This document shows positions 22,184-34,384 of a DNA stretch of 64,000 bases, piece after piece. The stretch's first letter is position 1; every line of letters begins with the position of its first letter. Origin of the DNA: Isoperla grammatica (lineage: Eukaryota > Arthropoda > Insecta > Plecoptera > Perlodidae). Both the position numbers and the translations under genes were made by a program. The notes beneath the pieces were generated by a model. The model was given only the letters and a program-made list of their open reading frames with translations. It was not told where the DNA came from and did not search any database. Location of the stretch: contig OX246749.1 in NCBI GenBank assembly GCA_945910005.1, positions 16,828,157-16,892,156 on the forward strand. The letters are read 5' to 3'.

Positions 22184-23286
22184 ATGTCGGCTGATGCAGC
22201 TCCGATGCTGTCGGTGGGGCGACATAAGGGAATAAAAAATAAGAAGCTTTGGAGGGTTAAGATTGTGACGACGAGAAAACCCCTAGACTGTACCAGATTT
22301 TTGCTAGCCGTCTCACAGGTGCCATGGATTGGACAGATAACACGATACTCCACTCGTTTCAAACTCCCGCCTGCTCACGGCCAGTGAGAGACGCTGATTT
22401 GCCCACACTATCCGCAGCGCCACTTTCGTTCGACCTCTCGCAATCGCATGTTAATCCGTCTAACTGGCGGTGGACAGGTAGCGATGGCCAGTTTGTTTCT
22501 GTAATTAATTAATTAATTTATCTTATGTACTTTCAATTTAATTACTACTCCGTCTGTAATGCTCGACTAGGCCTACCAGACTTTTATTGTTAAGTAGAAT
22601 CTGCTGCGAAGTTATAAGTCTTTGGCCTAGGCCTAGTCCTGGCGTCTTATGCCGAACTTTGAGGCCAAGAATGGCTAAGGCCAAGGACCAACCTAACCTC
22701 TAAAGCCTAGGCTAGGTAGGCTTCCAATGTGTATAGCCTAGCATGTAGGCCTAGGCTAGGCCCTTGAGTAGTCTTATCTAACCTTCAAGTTACGGAGTTA
22801 AAAACTGGAGAAAAATCCGGTAGAGCCGGTAAAAATCAGAGTCTCTGAAGCAGCCTTTTGCAATGTGAGTTGAAACACGAGTCCATATTAAAGCAGTTGC
22901 AGTCGGGGCCTAAAGCGATCTAATGGTAGGCCTAGGCCTAGGTGTCCAATCAGGTTGCTGAGTCTATAAGCCGACTGCGATAATGCTTATTCATGTCACC
23001 ATGTGTATCAGACAGCTGTATCAGTGTATAGGCCTATGTGCAGCTGTATATGTGTTATCAGTGTAGCTGCGCAGCAGTTGCAGTAGGCGTAAAGCGAGCT
23101 AATGGTAGGCCTAGGCCTACTACCTGACAGGGACACTTCTCTATCTATGCATTGTGTCCTGAATTATGTGCCAAGGCCCAGGGGAGTGTTCTGGTAATGC
23201 CAATTCATTATACGGATAAGTGCCTACTAATAGATTACATTGTTTTAGCTAAGGGGACCTGGCTTTGATAGACCTACCTATGCAGA
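22184..23286. other. Putative 5' region of gene C, rich in AGGCCTA words
   Basis: No coding exon is seen. From 22565 to 23280 the palindromic word TAGGCCTA and its fragments recur many times, as they also do before E1 of gene B (50560-53460). An AG acceptor directly precedes the E1 ATG, so part of this stretch may be a 5' UTR intron. No TATA box stands out. Confidence 0.4.
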
Positions 23287-23404
23287 ATGGATGACAGCGT
23301 TGATATCAACGAAGAGTACAGTTGGTACGGAGGTGATGGAGAAGCCCAGGATGTCTTATCAAACACAATAAAGACTGAGATTGCTTTCAACGGGGAGCTC
23401 GGAG
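23287..23404 (+). CDS. Exon E1 of gene C (start codon, SUMO-motif module)
   Basis: 118 bp from ATG (context GCAGA ATGG, directly after an AG acceptor) to donor GGAG/GTAAGA, ending in phase 1. It encodes 39 residues beginning MDDSVDINEEYSWYGG and containing NTIKTEIAFNGE; IKTE fits psi-K-x-E. The ATG is chosen because the paralogous E1 of gene B begins the same way (MDENV) in the same acceptor context. Both E1 exons end LGG at the junction. Acidic and Gly-rich, with no known fold recognised. Confidence 0.65.
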
Positions 23405-24159
23405 GTAAGACTATTTATATCATACCTAGTTAGTATTGGTCTCCTATGTCTAGCCTTCTGTCACCTCATTATTCTAAAAAAGCCAATGACAAATAAAGCC
23501 AAAAGTACATATTTTATTTTGTTTTTTATTAGTGCGGGTGTAGATTGCTGGAGTGCGAGTGCAGTGTTGAGTTTGGTACATTATTGGGCCAAACATATGC
23601 GATGATTTGTTTGCTACCTTTTAGTATCTATCTCGGTCAACACGTGGTGTCGAATACTGTAACGTGGGATGTGTCAGAGATGTTTAGGGTGCGTAGCGAT
23701 GGAAAAACCTGAACAGGTACTCATCTTGTAATGGAGATGGGAAAAACGGTTTAACTTTTAAACCCTAAACTTAACTTTTAAATATATTTTGAAGCGACGT
23801 TTAAACGCGAACAAGAAGACCCTCCCCCCCCCCGACAGTTAGGCTAGGTTTGGTAGGTTGTGGTTGTTGTTGGAGCTGTGGAGGAGGTTGGACGTGCACC
23901 GCCTTGGTGTGGGTTTGGTGGGCGTGGTGGGTTGTGGAGTGAGGTGGGGTGGGGGTTGTGTCAGCTGTCAGGTTTACGAGCTAGTGTGTTTTCGCCTGTT
24001 AAAGAGCTCTGATAAGGGCTCGAAATATTGCGGTTAAAATATTTTTTAATTTGACAAGGAACAGTGTACAGTCCAATTACTAGGTTTTTATAACGTTTTA
24101 CCTGTTCTACTATGTTTCCGTTTTAATTAACTAGAGTCTTGTTTGTAACATTGGTGTAG

Positions 24160-24333
24160 GTTTGGAGCTGATGGCGCAGTCGAGCTACTCATCAGCCATC
24201 AACCTAGCTCATGCAACAATACAAGCCAAACAGGAGCAACGTGAAGATGTGACGGAATCTCGGGCTGAAATCGGTTTTGTGGACGCTGGTGTAGATCGAT
24301 TTCAACATAAGTTGGAGCAATGCCCTTCCTCTA
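24160..24333 (+). CDS. Exon E2 of gene C
   Basis: 174-bp phase 1-1 exon after acceptor TTGGTGTAG, ending before GTACGT. It encodes 58 residues: AQSSYSSAINLAHATIQAKQ, then EQREDVTESRAEIGFVDAGV and so on. It is clearly homologous to E2 of gene B at 54842 (AQSSYSASINHAH, KQEQ, V-D-x-R-x-x-x-GF), which is the main evidence that both are real exons. AKQE is a near-SUMO motif (LKQE in the paralogue). Function unknown; probably disordered. Confidence 0.7.
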
Positions 24334-25614
24334 GTACGTAGTTATGTACGGGTGGGAATGTTAGATTTAATTCTTTTAATTTTTACAAAATCAATTGCCA
24401 GATGAAGGCCTTGTGGCCAATCCAACATGTAGTGCAAAACCTACAGTCATACTTATGTAGGTTGATGGGGGGGTTTGTCTATCTGGACTTGTATGCTTGA
24501 GAATGTCAATCTGAGCCAAAGATGACTTAGCCTGTGACAAACATTTATGATGATGTGAAACGGAATATGGTGACAGTGTATAGTTCTTCCAGTATGAAAA
24601 GACAGGTTGTTGCCAACATCAGCCTTTGCGGTAGGTTGTAAACTTAAAAGCCACCCTAATTGAACACTTGGGACTGCTTCCTGCTTTGCCAAGATGTGTT
24701 TTTGGCGAAGAATTCCTATCTCTCTCTATCTCTCTCCCACGCTCTCTCCGTAATATCTCTTTCACCCCCAATAGCAAGCAATAATATCTTGTGAATAATG
24801 CTTGAATGCTTGAATAATGCTTTGTGAATGGAAATAATTTATGATGTTACCAATGAAAAGAACCCTTCAAACTTGCACTGACGACCTTGCAGCCAATTAT
24901 TGGTCCAGGCAGCTGGGCGGTATTGGGAGTACAATAAGATTGTCTGCGTTGAAAGTGTGGACAAACAAACGCGGTCCATTGTCCCTTTGAGGGAATCGAA
25001 ACACTTCAAATGTTACTTGATACATTGATGAACTGATGAAATGCATTCAGTAGCTTTCACGGATGAGTTATAAAGTGACTGAGGTTTCTAGGTTTCAGAA
25101 TCGAATCTTGGAGTGACCGTGGATATGTTTTTTTTTCTTCTTTTTCATATGTCATGTAGGTATGCTATACCCTTTCATTTCATCTAGACTATTAGCATAT
25201 GCTACAGGAGGTTTGGATATTATGCTCTTATTAATAGAAGTCAGGTCCGATTCTTTCAGTCCGCTTCCGTTTCTTTGTTTTCCATGACTTTCGATTGAAT
25301 CACTGAATCACCCTTACTAAGCATGGCAAGTTAACTAAAAAATACAATCACCTTGATAATTCTTCTGTCTAGAATAGGCACTATGGTAACTTACATATAA
25401 GATAGAAATGGAATTGGCACAAGTTTAATTGAATAAGTTTTCATGGATCACATATTACATATTATACTTCTCTTGCTAATGTAACTGGTATAGCCCTTTG
25501 TGTGACAATTTGACAATGAAGAGATTTGTAATAACCTGTTTTCTGTAGATCGTAACTACATAAATTGTTAAACTAAAGTCTGCTAAATTCTGTCTCTTGA
25601 TCCACCTGTCCTAG
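24334..25614. other. Intron 2 of gene C
   Basis: 1.28 kb. A short TCTC-rich run at 24720-24750; nothing else recognised. Confidence 0.5.
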
Positions 25615-26487
25615 GTGTTGACCCACTGCAGTTGCCCACACAAGTAGCTACTGACAGCACAGTCAAGCTGGAGTATAGCTGTGTCGACCCACTGCAGTTG
25701 CCCACACAAGTAGCTACTGACTGCAAAGACAAGCTGGAGTATACCTCAGTCGACCCACTGCAGCTGCCCACACACGTAGCTTCTGACTGCACAGTCAAGC
25801 TGGAGCATAGCTCTGTTGACCCACTGCAGTTGCCCTCACACGTAGCTACTGACAGCACAGTCAAGCTGGAGTATAACTGTGTCGACCCGCTGCAGTTGCC
25901 CACACAAGTAGCTACTGACCGCACAGTCAAGCTGGAGTATACCTCTGTCGACCCGCTGCAGTTGCCCACACAAGTAGCTACTGACCGAACAGTCAAGCTG
26001 GAGTATACCTCTGCCGACCCACTGCAGTTGCCCTCACAAGTAGCTACTGACTGCACAGTCAAACTGGAGTATACCTCTGCCGACCCGCTGCAGTTGCCCT
26101 CACAAGTAGCTACTGACCGCACAGTCAAGCTGGAGTATACCTCTGTCGACTCGCTGCAGCTGCCCACACACGTAGCTTCTGACTGCACAGTCAAGCTGGA
26201 GCATAGCTGTGTCGACCCGCTTCAGTTGCCCACACAAGTAGCTACTGACAGCACAGTCAAGCTGGAGCATAGCTGTGTCGACCCGCTTCAGTTGCCCACA
26301 CAAGTAGCTACTGACTGCACAGTCAAGCTGGAGCATAGCTGTGTCGACCCGCTGCAGTTGCCCACACAAGTAGCTACTGACAGCACAGTCAAGCTGAAGT
26401 ATTCCTCTATAGAACCGATACAAGAACCTCGGGAGCCGGAGAGAAGTTCGCTGACAAATGTTTCGCAACCCGGTTATGCCGAACAAG
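25615..26487 (+). CDS. Exon E3 of gene C: 12 x 22-residue SUMO-motif repeats
   Basis: 873-bp phase 1-1 exon between acceptor CTGTCCTAG and donor AACAAG/GTAAAC. Residues 2-265 are twelve tandem 22-residue units with consensus VDPLQLPTQVATDSTVKLE plus YSC/YTS/HSC. Ten units keep VKLE (psi-K-x-E); unit 2 has DKLE and unit 12 has VKLK. The tail (EPIQEPREPERSSLTNVS) is non-repetitive. E3 of genes A and B holds a single related unit (VDPLQLSTQ...VKGE), so the array is an expansion in this copy. The unit is 66 bp, and the reverse strand is also open by chance. Expected role: a disordered, multiply SUMO-modifiable region of a nuclear repressor; this is inferred. Confidence 0.8.
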
Positions 26488-29400
26488 GTAAACCAACAAG
26501 TTACTCCTAGAATGTTTCTCCACCATCTCGGGCCAAACCCTAATAACAGTTTGAGGTCAGGTTTTGTCCCATGGCCGTACGGTAGAGATGGGCAAGAAAA
26601 TTCACATGATTCGATATATCATATGATTCCATTACAGACGAAGCCGATTCTCTTTAAATCTATATATCGTGTAAGTCAGATCGTATCATATGACACGACA
26701 TCGGACATGAACATGGGAGAGGACATGCAAATCTATCATTTTGAATCTATTCATTATTTACCGCGTGTTTATTAAGCCCACTGGCCAGGTGGCCGTGCCG
26801 TGGCGCGGTCACGTAGACTGCAAAGCAAACTTCAGACTCGTGAATCACGAATGAGTGAACGCTTAGTAATCCGGCTTCAATCCACTTCTTTATCGTGTTT
26901 AGCTCCAATCCAATGTTAACGATGTCAAGAGGGGAGAGTCCTGATTGCGATAGCGTTTGCTCCACCCAGCTGTCATACTCGCCCCTGAGTTGCCCCCTCC
27001 GTAATGCAACATCATGCGTCGCCACTGGCTGCTGGAGCCCATTCCGTGTAGCCGCTTCCCGTTATTTATAACTTATAAGGTGTGATTTATTGCTCTTATA
27101 AGAAGCAACTAGTGAGGGTAGACTTTGGTAGGTCGAAGTTAAATCTAAGAATGTGCATCACATGCGCAATGTTTACCAGAAACTGTTAGATTAGATTAGA
27201 TTAGATTTATTGCATAATGTTGACCCCTCCCACAATGTGATCGGGATATATTAGTACGAGTGTAGACTTTTGGCTCAAGAGAGATGGCAAGGAATTAACA
27301 TTATATGACATTTACATGATTATTAATCTACAGTGGAGCCTCGATTATATGTTTTCCAAGGGCCAAACCGAAAAAAATTTTTAGTACAAAAAACGTATAA
27401 CTACAATTACATTTGTTCTCGTTTGTAATGAGTGGAGATGGCGGCTCTTGGCAGTCTCCTCTTTCTGAAGTACAAAAATTCCTTTCAAGCGCACGTATGT
27501 GCTAGGGAGATGGGGGTGGGGGTTGAAATGGCGCTTGGGCCTAAATATTTATTTTACATGTTATACCTCGTGAAAATCGTCATTTTTATTTCGAATAGTC
27601 CCGGCCGAAAGTGATATCTAAATCATTTTATTCCAAATATCGTTGCTCGCCTTACCGTTTTTCAGCATGGATCGCTTTATTTTTCAAGTCCCAGATCAAT
27701 ATTTACTTTTTCGGTTATAAATGTCAACGCGGAAACAAGTTTCAGCGACCGCTATGTAAGTGTTTTTGGACCCGACTGTACGGCCGCGCGTCACCGGGAG
27801 ACTGCTATCAGGGCTGGCGGCAGCTGTCGGCTCAGCGCCTGCAAGGGATGTATCACACAGCGCCCGCGCTCGGCCCGTAGGCCTATTACGTCGGCAAGGT
27901 CGGGGGCGCGGATAATTATTTTAAATCGACAAATTGATGAAACGATCAGATCAATAGTGAAATGTTACGTTAAAATCAGAGGATAATAATAAAACAACAA
28001 ATGGACAAAACAAGCCATTATGAACACGTGGTATCAGTTTTAAAGCACCAACAAACTTGGAACAATCTGCAAATACTGACGCTCTGTGAAACGTAGTTGT
28101 GGAGGAGGGGTTGAGGGGCTGGCGCTATACGATGCCTCGGGGCTTGGGCTTCCTGCCAAGAGGCGGACGTGAGCAAGGGTAGGGAATGGGACGGAAGGGG
28201 GTCGAGGGGTGGTGACCGCTTGACAACAATGGCGGAACTTGGCGCCCGCAGAAGCCTGGCCGCTAGTTTAGGGGGCCCTGTTATAAGTTTCGGTTTTTCG
28301 CCTGGCTTCGATACATGCTATTTACAGTTGTACACTTCACATATAAACTTAGCAGGTGTATTGAATACGATAGCCAGAATTTATTCTATTTCTAGAAGAA
28401 CGAATGTCAATTGATTTAGACTCCAAATATCTGCAGACAAAACATATGTCCACGAACCATGTAAAGCAAGCGCTTGATACAACTTCCAAATACAGGAACA
28501 GTTATGGCGAATAATAGTGAGATAGGCAACAAATGGGGAGTAGAAGTCAAATTTAAAGAAAGACCTGGCTGTAAATTTGCTCATTGTGATGATATATGTA
28601 TTTTACTTCGAGATCGAAGAACCTATTTCGTGTGAATGTTTTCATCGTTGTGCTAGACATTCTGAACGACCGTTTAGCAAGCAGATTTCGTGCGTTGGAC
28701 AAAGTTCTCAAGAAATTTACCATTCTCTATCCCTCATTTCTCGCTGCATAAAGCGAGCTCGATCTAATGAGCAGAGCTATAACTTTGCAAGACACATATC
28801 CTGACGATCTATCGCCTGGTTTGTGCTTTAGCTTATTATTTTTCATAACACCATGATTGTAGAAATTCAAAGAGTACAAACTGCAACCCTCACGTGTGTG
28901 TTGTCCACTCGCTAGGGGAAATTTGCACTCGCAATTAAGTCAAGACGGGGATGGGACATTAGAACCAAGACACTAATCGCATCCTGCGTACAAACAATGT
29001 ATACACTGGAAGAATTCCTGCACAAGTTTCGGTAAAAACAATAGGAAAAGTATTCCTTCTTTTGTGGTCCACGCCATACAACACGATCATGTGATTCATG
29101 TCTACGTTGGAGTTTCCTGGCACCGCGGATCATGACCTGCGTATTTGGGCTATATCAAACAATCTAGCACTATTTGTCATTTTAAACTTTTATTATTTTA
29201 GCGGAGTAAAATATTCCCAATCAGAGCGATTAGGGGACTGAGATTTTCCACAATACATACTGTTTAAAAATAAGATTCAAAGGTGTGTAGGCCTAATAAA
29301 CGTCGGTAGGCCTGGTGGTCTATCAGATGGTCACCGGTTCGATACCAGCTACCGCTTATTGTAATAACTACTATTTACTATTTATTATTTGTAAAAATAA

Positions 29401-30265
29401 TAATAATAACAAATTAACAGTATATAACTCCCGCTAGTTAGGCCACTAGGCTTACCGACACTTAGTAGGCCTGCAATCATATTATATTTGTATTATTTAT
29501 ACTCTCTCTGATATCAAGTCATTGTTTTCAAGTTGTTACAGTTATTTTATTTACATAACATTATTTCTGGAAACAAATTTAGATTCAGGCTATCTGGTTA
29601 ACTTCTAAGGCCATATCATCATGCAAATTTAATTGTATAACCTATAGCTAGAGGTGTTTGTTTTTCGCGGACCGCGAAATCGCGAAAAGTGTTGATAAAG
29701 AAGGGAGAGATAAACAAAGTGTATATCTGTTGATAGGCACCTTAAAACATCAAAATTTCATTGCGAAATCCGTCAATTTCCAGTCATAACATTGAAATTT
29801 GTATTAAAGAGCAAAATAACACGTAATCTTGTTTTTAATTTATTATAAACATTTTTAAAAAATTTAAATTTATTATTACAGTCAAACATCATTACAACAC
29901 AATCGTGGGGACCTAATATTTTTTCATTATAATGATGATTTGGTTAAGAGGACGAAGGCATTAGCCGCGCCCGCGCGACTCTACCCAGAGATCGCGCCAC
30001 CGTGGAACGGCACATTGGCGGTTGTAGGTGCGATGCGGAGAGGCGCGGGGTACGGTAAAGCACTCGAGGGGAGGCAAGGCGGCGTAGTGGGAAAGCATGA
30101 GTCACGTGTCCGTGCGGTATATCGTTAGGCGGTGCCGCGGCCGCGCAACCTTAGTTATTTCCTGATCAAGTTACACGGCGGTAAAATGCAAACTCAAAGA
30201 GAGTTGTTGGTATAGGGACAATAATTGTAAATCATGACTATCTATGACGTACTAAGGGCTATGAT
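26488..30265. other. First part of the long intron 3 of gene C
   Basis: No exon is recognised. Single transposon-like ends: TAGAGATGGGCAAG near 26584 (hAT-like), CAGTGGAGCCTCGATTAT near 27334 (pogo-like) and CAGTCAAACATCATTACAAC near 29880 (pogo/mariner-like), each without a visible partner. AGATT repeats at 27185-27210 look like a LINE tail. 27770-27910, 28080-28280 and 29940-30150 are GC-rich islands within A/T-rich DNA. A 92-residue minus-strand frame (27025-26747) has no recognised domain. Confidence 0.4.
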
Positions 30266-30275
30266 TATTATTATA

Positions 30276-30341
<66 letters not shown>

Positions 30342-30372
30342 ATAATTTTTTTTTTATTATTATTATTATTGC
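30266..30372. repeat. (ATT)n microsatellite
   Basis: About 30 ATT units broken by one AATAATTTTTTT stretch; it lies just before the 98-bp satellite. Confidence 0.95.
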
Positions 30373-30432
30373 TATGCTACTATTGTTTTCACTGATTAAT
30401 CACAGGTTATCGATCCCAGGTCCGATTGTCAT

Positions 30433-31257
30433 TTCATTACACATCACAGTCACAGTCACACAACAGTATCTAGGTAGTCTAAAACAAACCCGCTCTCCGC
30501 GCATCCAGGATCAGGATGCGTGGTCTGGCAGTAATTTCATTTGACATAAATCACACAACAGTATCTAGGCTAGTCTGGGACAAACCCGCTCTCCGCGCAT
30601 CCAGGAGCAGGATGCGTGGTCTGACAGTCATGACATTACACATCACAGTCACACAACAGTATCTAGGCTAGTCTGGGACAAACCCGCTCTCCGCGCATCC
30701 AGGATCAGGATGCGTGGTCTGACAGTCATGACATTACACATCACAGTCACACAACAGTATCTAGGCTAGTCTGGGACAAACCCGCTCTCCGCGCATCCAG
30801 GAGCAGGATGCGTGGTCTGACAGTCATGACATTACACATCACAGTCACACAACAGTATCTAGGCTAGTCTGGGACAAACCCGCTCTCCGCGCATCCAGGA
30901 GCAGGATGCGTGGTCTGACAGTCATGACATTACACATCACAGTCACACAACAGTATCTAGGCTAGTCTGGGACAAACCCGCTCTCCGCGCATCCAGGAGC
31001 AGGATGCGTGGTCTGACAGTCATGACATTACACATCACAGTCACACAACAGTATCTAGGCTAGTCTGGGACAAACCCGCTCTCCGCGCATCCAGGAGCAG
31101 GATGCGTGGTCTGACAGTCATGACATTACACATCACAGTCACACAACAGTATCTAGGCTAGTCTGGGACAAACCCGCTCTCCGCGCATCCAGGAGCAGGA
31201 TGCGTGGTCTGACAGTCATGACATTACACATCACAGTCACACAACAGTATCTAGGCT
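30433..31257. repeat. 98-bp satellite, first block (about 8 units)
   Basis: Units repeat every 98 bp (for example CTAGGCTAGTCTGGG at 30663 and 30761). Each contains an inverted pair CGCATCC ... GGATGCG. The first unit is most diverged; the later ones are near identical. The array continues at 32384-32844 and 34385-34514, split by two insertions. Confidence 0.95.
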
Positions 31258-32383
31258 CATAGGCGCCGACTACGGGGGGGCTTGGGGTCTAGCGCCCCCC
31301 CTGAAAAATGTCAGGGGGGCGGAGCCCCCCCTGAGATGGAATCCAACCCTTAGGAAAAATACGATATTTTCTCATATTGATGCGGGAACTTATAACTTTC
31401 GTTCGAAACTTGCCAAAAAGATTAGCAATCTTCAAGTCATTTCAAGATGACGATCACAAGCCATTGAGGCCATTTTGCCAAACACGGTGATGGTGTTTCG
31501 TATCAAATCGAATCTTATTATTTAACGATTATAACGTTTTTGCAAGACGTTCACTTGACAGGCTAAAATGGGGCTGAAATGGGGCTGAAATGGGGCTGAA
31601 AAAGCCAATGGATTTCTGTTAAAATTTCTCCAGTTTTAAACGTACTATTTCACGTCGTTCATGATCAGTGAAAGTCGAAATTTTACAAAGCACTTACCTC
31701 TATTTTTAAATGGCACAACCTCAACACAATTACAACGGCAATCGAGGTATTAGTATTACGTCGTGACGGATTTTTAGCGACTTGGGAAAAATCACTGTCG
31801 AGCTTACAAGCTTGATTTAGTAGAGCCAAACGTTTCCAGAGAAAGGAAAATACCCCGTCAACTTGACGATGGCAGTGACGTTCATGGTTACCAAACGACA
31901 TATCTATAAGTATTCAAGTTTGGGATCAAACTTCATCCAGTTTTTGAAATGGGTTTCAGGAAAAGTAGGCCTGGTCAATTACATGGCCAAAATGAAACAA
32001 TTTGCCACTTGAAAGATCGATGGAGAAAATGAAACGTTTTTTTCAAGGAGGATTTTGATATTTCTCTGAACTATAGCACCCCCATAGACCTCTCCAAACT
32101 TCGTGATGATGATAATTTGGGTTTTACGTCCCATTTGTTTGCAACGAGGCTAATCGAACCGATGACAGGGGTATTATGAGGATGAAAAAACGCCACATGA
32201 CATCCATGCCCAAGCCAGGATTCGAACTTGGAACGCAGAGACCGCGGTTTACTACCAACGCCTAATCAACCTCGGCTAACTGCACCAGCTTCAAACTTCG
32301 TTACTACTAACTGTGTCTCCAATGTTTATGCGAGTCATTTTTTTTTTAGCCCCCCCTGAAATGTTGACAAGTCGGCGCCTATG
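31258..32383. mobile_element. hAT element (1126 bp) inserted in the 98-bp satellite
   Basis: Ends CATAGGCGCCGACT and AGTCGGCGCCTATG, followed inward by C/G-rich CCCCCCTGA words. An exact 8-bp target duplication TCTAGGCT (31250-31257 and 32384-32391) comes from the satellite unit itself. No transposase frame. It carries a SINE (32105-32291), so three insertion layers are stacked: satellite, hAT, SINE. Confidence 0.9.
32105..32291 (-). mobile_element. tRNA-derived SINE inside the hAT element
   Basis: Minus-strand SINE with flanking direct repeat CAAACTTCGT (32095-32104 and 32292-32301). The head reads like a Ser/Leu-type tRNA: A-box TTAGCCGAGGTTGATTAGGC and B-box AGTTCGAATCC, about 40 nt apart. 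The tail carries a block (GATTAGCCTCGTTGCAAACA, then GGGACGTAAAACCC) that recurs near 36233, 48133 and 56690. It ends in (ATC)n. Confidence 0.8.
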
Positions 32384-32844
32384 TCTAGGCTAGTCTGGGA
32401 CAAACCCGCTCTCCGCACATCCAGGAGCAGGATGCGTGGTCTGACAGTCATTACATTACTCATCACAGTCACACAACAGTATCTAGGCTAGTCTGGGACA
32501 AACCCGCTCTCCGCGCATCCAGGAGCAGGATGCGTGGTCTGACAGTCATGACATTACACATCACAGTCACACAACAGTATCTAGGCTAGTCTGGGACAAA
32601 CCCGCTCTCCGCGCATCCAGGAGCAGGATGCGTGGTCTGACAGTCATGACATTACACATCACAGTCACACAACAGTATCTAGGCTAGTCTGGGACAAACC
32701 CGCTCTCCGCACATCCAGGAGCAGGATGCGTGGTCTGACAGTCATGACATTACACATCACAGTCACACAACAGTATCTAGGCTAGTCTGGGACAAACCCG
32801 TTCTCCGCCCATCCAGGAGAAGGATGCGTGGTCTGACAGTCATT
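32384..32844. repeat. 98-bp satellite, second block
   Basis: Between four and five units continuous with the first block once the hAT element is removed; the last unit is the most diverged (CGTTCTCCGCCCATCC). Confidence 0.95.
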
Positions 32845-34384
32845 CAATAGGGAATGTGCATGAATTTGCTTTAGCTCTAAAGGTACGTGGAATATATTGT
32901 TATTCATCTAAAGACATCACAAACCTATTTTAAAGTTTTAAAATTAATTCATTATGCTTCTATACATGTTCAAAGATTTTGATTATCTGTTTCCCGCACT
33001 ATTATTTTTAAACGGTATGTGACGTCACAATCCATGAAAATCACTGCTTATATGAATGACTTTGCATATAACCTCCTTGGAATTCGCCACCGCCTCCTAG
33101 ACGAAACAATCAAATTTTGAAGGTTATCAAGCTAACCTTGTCAAAATTTTTACTCAAGCCGTTGTCAAGTCTGCTTCAGATGAATAACAACACCCAATAT
33201 TTACTGATATTCTATGAAAATAGGTTTGGTATAAAGTAATTGGGCTTCAAAATTTATTACTAGGCGTACTAGACATTAATTCGATTTTATATGATTATGG
33301 ATATGATAATTTACAAATAAGCGTTATTGTATTTATCATTTTATGATTGGTTGATTGCTGATATAGGCCGGACGCCGTAACAAAGAAGGTTGTGTCGTCA
33401 CAACTAATTACTCTGGCCGGCGTAGTGATATGTGGACGTTTACGCAGTGATCATCCGCGCACTATACCTGTCAGAGAGAAAATACACTGAATGGCAAGGC
33501 GGTGTTAGAAAATACTAGCTTTGGTAGGCTGTGACTAAAAAATACTACCATCAAGAAAGCTTTGACGTCTGTGTGTTGCTAGGATACTTGATGTATTTCT
33601 TTGTCATTTGATGGTCTGTTGTCTTTATTGCCGTTTCGTGTTTGACAGTTGAGTTCACGTGGGGAAGTAATGGCGGCGTTTTACGCCCGTGTTCGGTTGA
33701 TTTACCCTGTAATATTATTTGTGAAAATTTATTACCGATATCAAGAAACATTGACACTGAAAACATTACTCGGGATCTTTCAGAGTGGTCATATGCGTTC
33801 CCTGTGCCTTTAGGGTACGACAATATGCAGACAGACAAAGCAATTGACAAAGGTAGATCGTCCGTAGCTGTTCCTTCTTCATATCTTCATGCCTAGCATG
33901 ATGGGACGGAACTACTTTAAATTTTCCCAAACATAATTAAGCAATTGTTAATTTATAAGTGAATATAATAAATTAGATAATAAGAAACTAAAGTTTATTC
34001 CTGCATAATTAAACCGCAAACACATACCAAGAAGGAGAAAAATAGCATTTAATCCAGGGCCCATGTCCACCAACCTATGAAATAACAATACATGTTTACT
34101 TCTGGTAAGACAATGAGTAGTAGTCTACATTTAAGTTGGTATTACAAGGTGTGAGGTCACTTGCTATTACATCATCCGTGACGACACAACCTTCTTTGTT
34201 ACGGCGTCCGGCCTATACATGGCAGGTGACGTATGCCCCGTTTTTCCCGCCATAAATATGTGTGAAACTTTCAGCTCATTTTTATAAATGAAACTTTATT
34301 CTATGTCATCGAAATAAAATATTTTTGTATTCAGGAAGTCAATCCTAATCTAGTAAAATGCTAAAAAAATCATGCATATTCCCC
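32845..34384. mobile_element. Second insertion in the 98-bp satellite, with nested inverted repeats
   Basis: Outer ends are imperfect inverted repeats: AGGGAATGTGCATGAATTT on the left and, on the other strand, GGGGAATATGCATGATTTTT on the right. Exact boundaries and target duplication are not clear to within a few bases. Inside, a perfect 40-bp inverted pair at 33362 and 34178 marks a second, nested unit. No transposase frame is seen. Confidence 0.6.
33362..34217. mobile_element. Nested element with perfect 40-bp terminal inverted repeats (856 bp)
   Basis: Arms 33362-33401 and 34178-34217 are exact complements beginning TATAGGCCGGACGCCGTAAC. TA at each end could be a Tc1/mariner-style target duplication. 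The ~776-bp centre has no recognised domain; an 84-residue plus-strand frame at 33642 looks accidental. Perfect arms suggest recent mobility. Confidence 0.65.

Noticed and set aside
26747..27025. 92-residue minus-strand ORF as a gene
   Set aside because: No domain recognised, no paralogue in the window and no promoter or splice signals; left as unassigned.
29290..29365. tRNA gene or SINE head near GGTTCGATACC
   Set aside because: A B-box-like word is present, but the A-box candidate is too close and no cloverleaf can be drawn.
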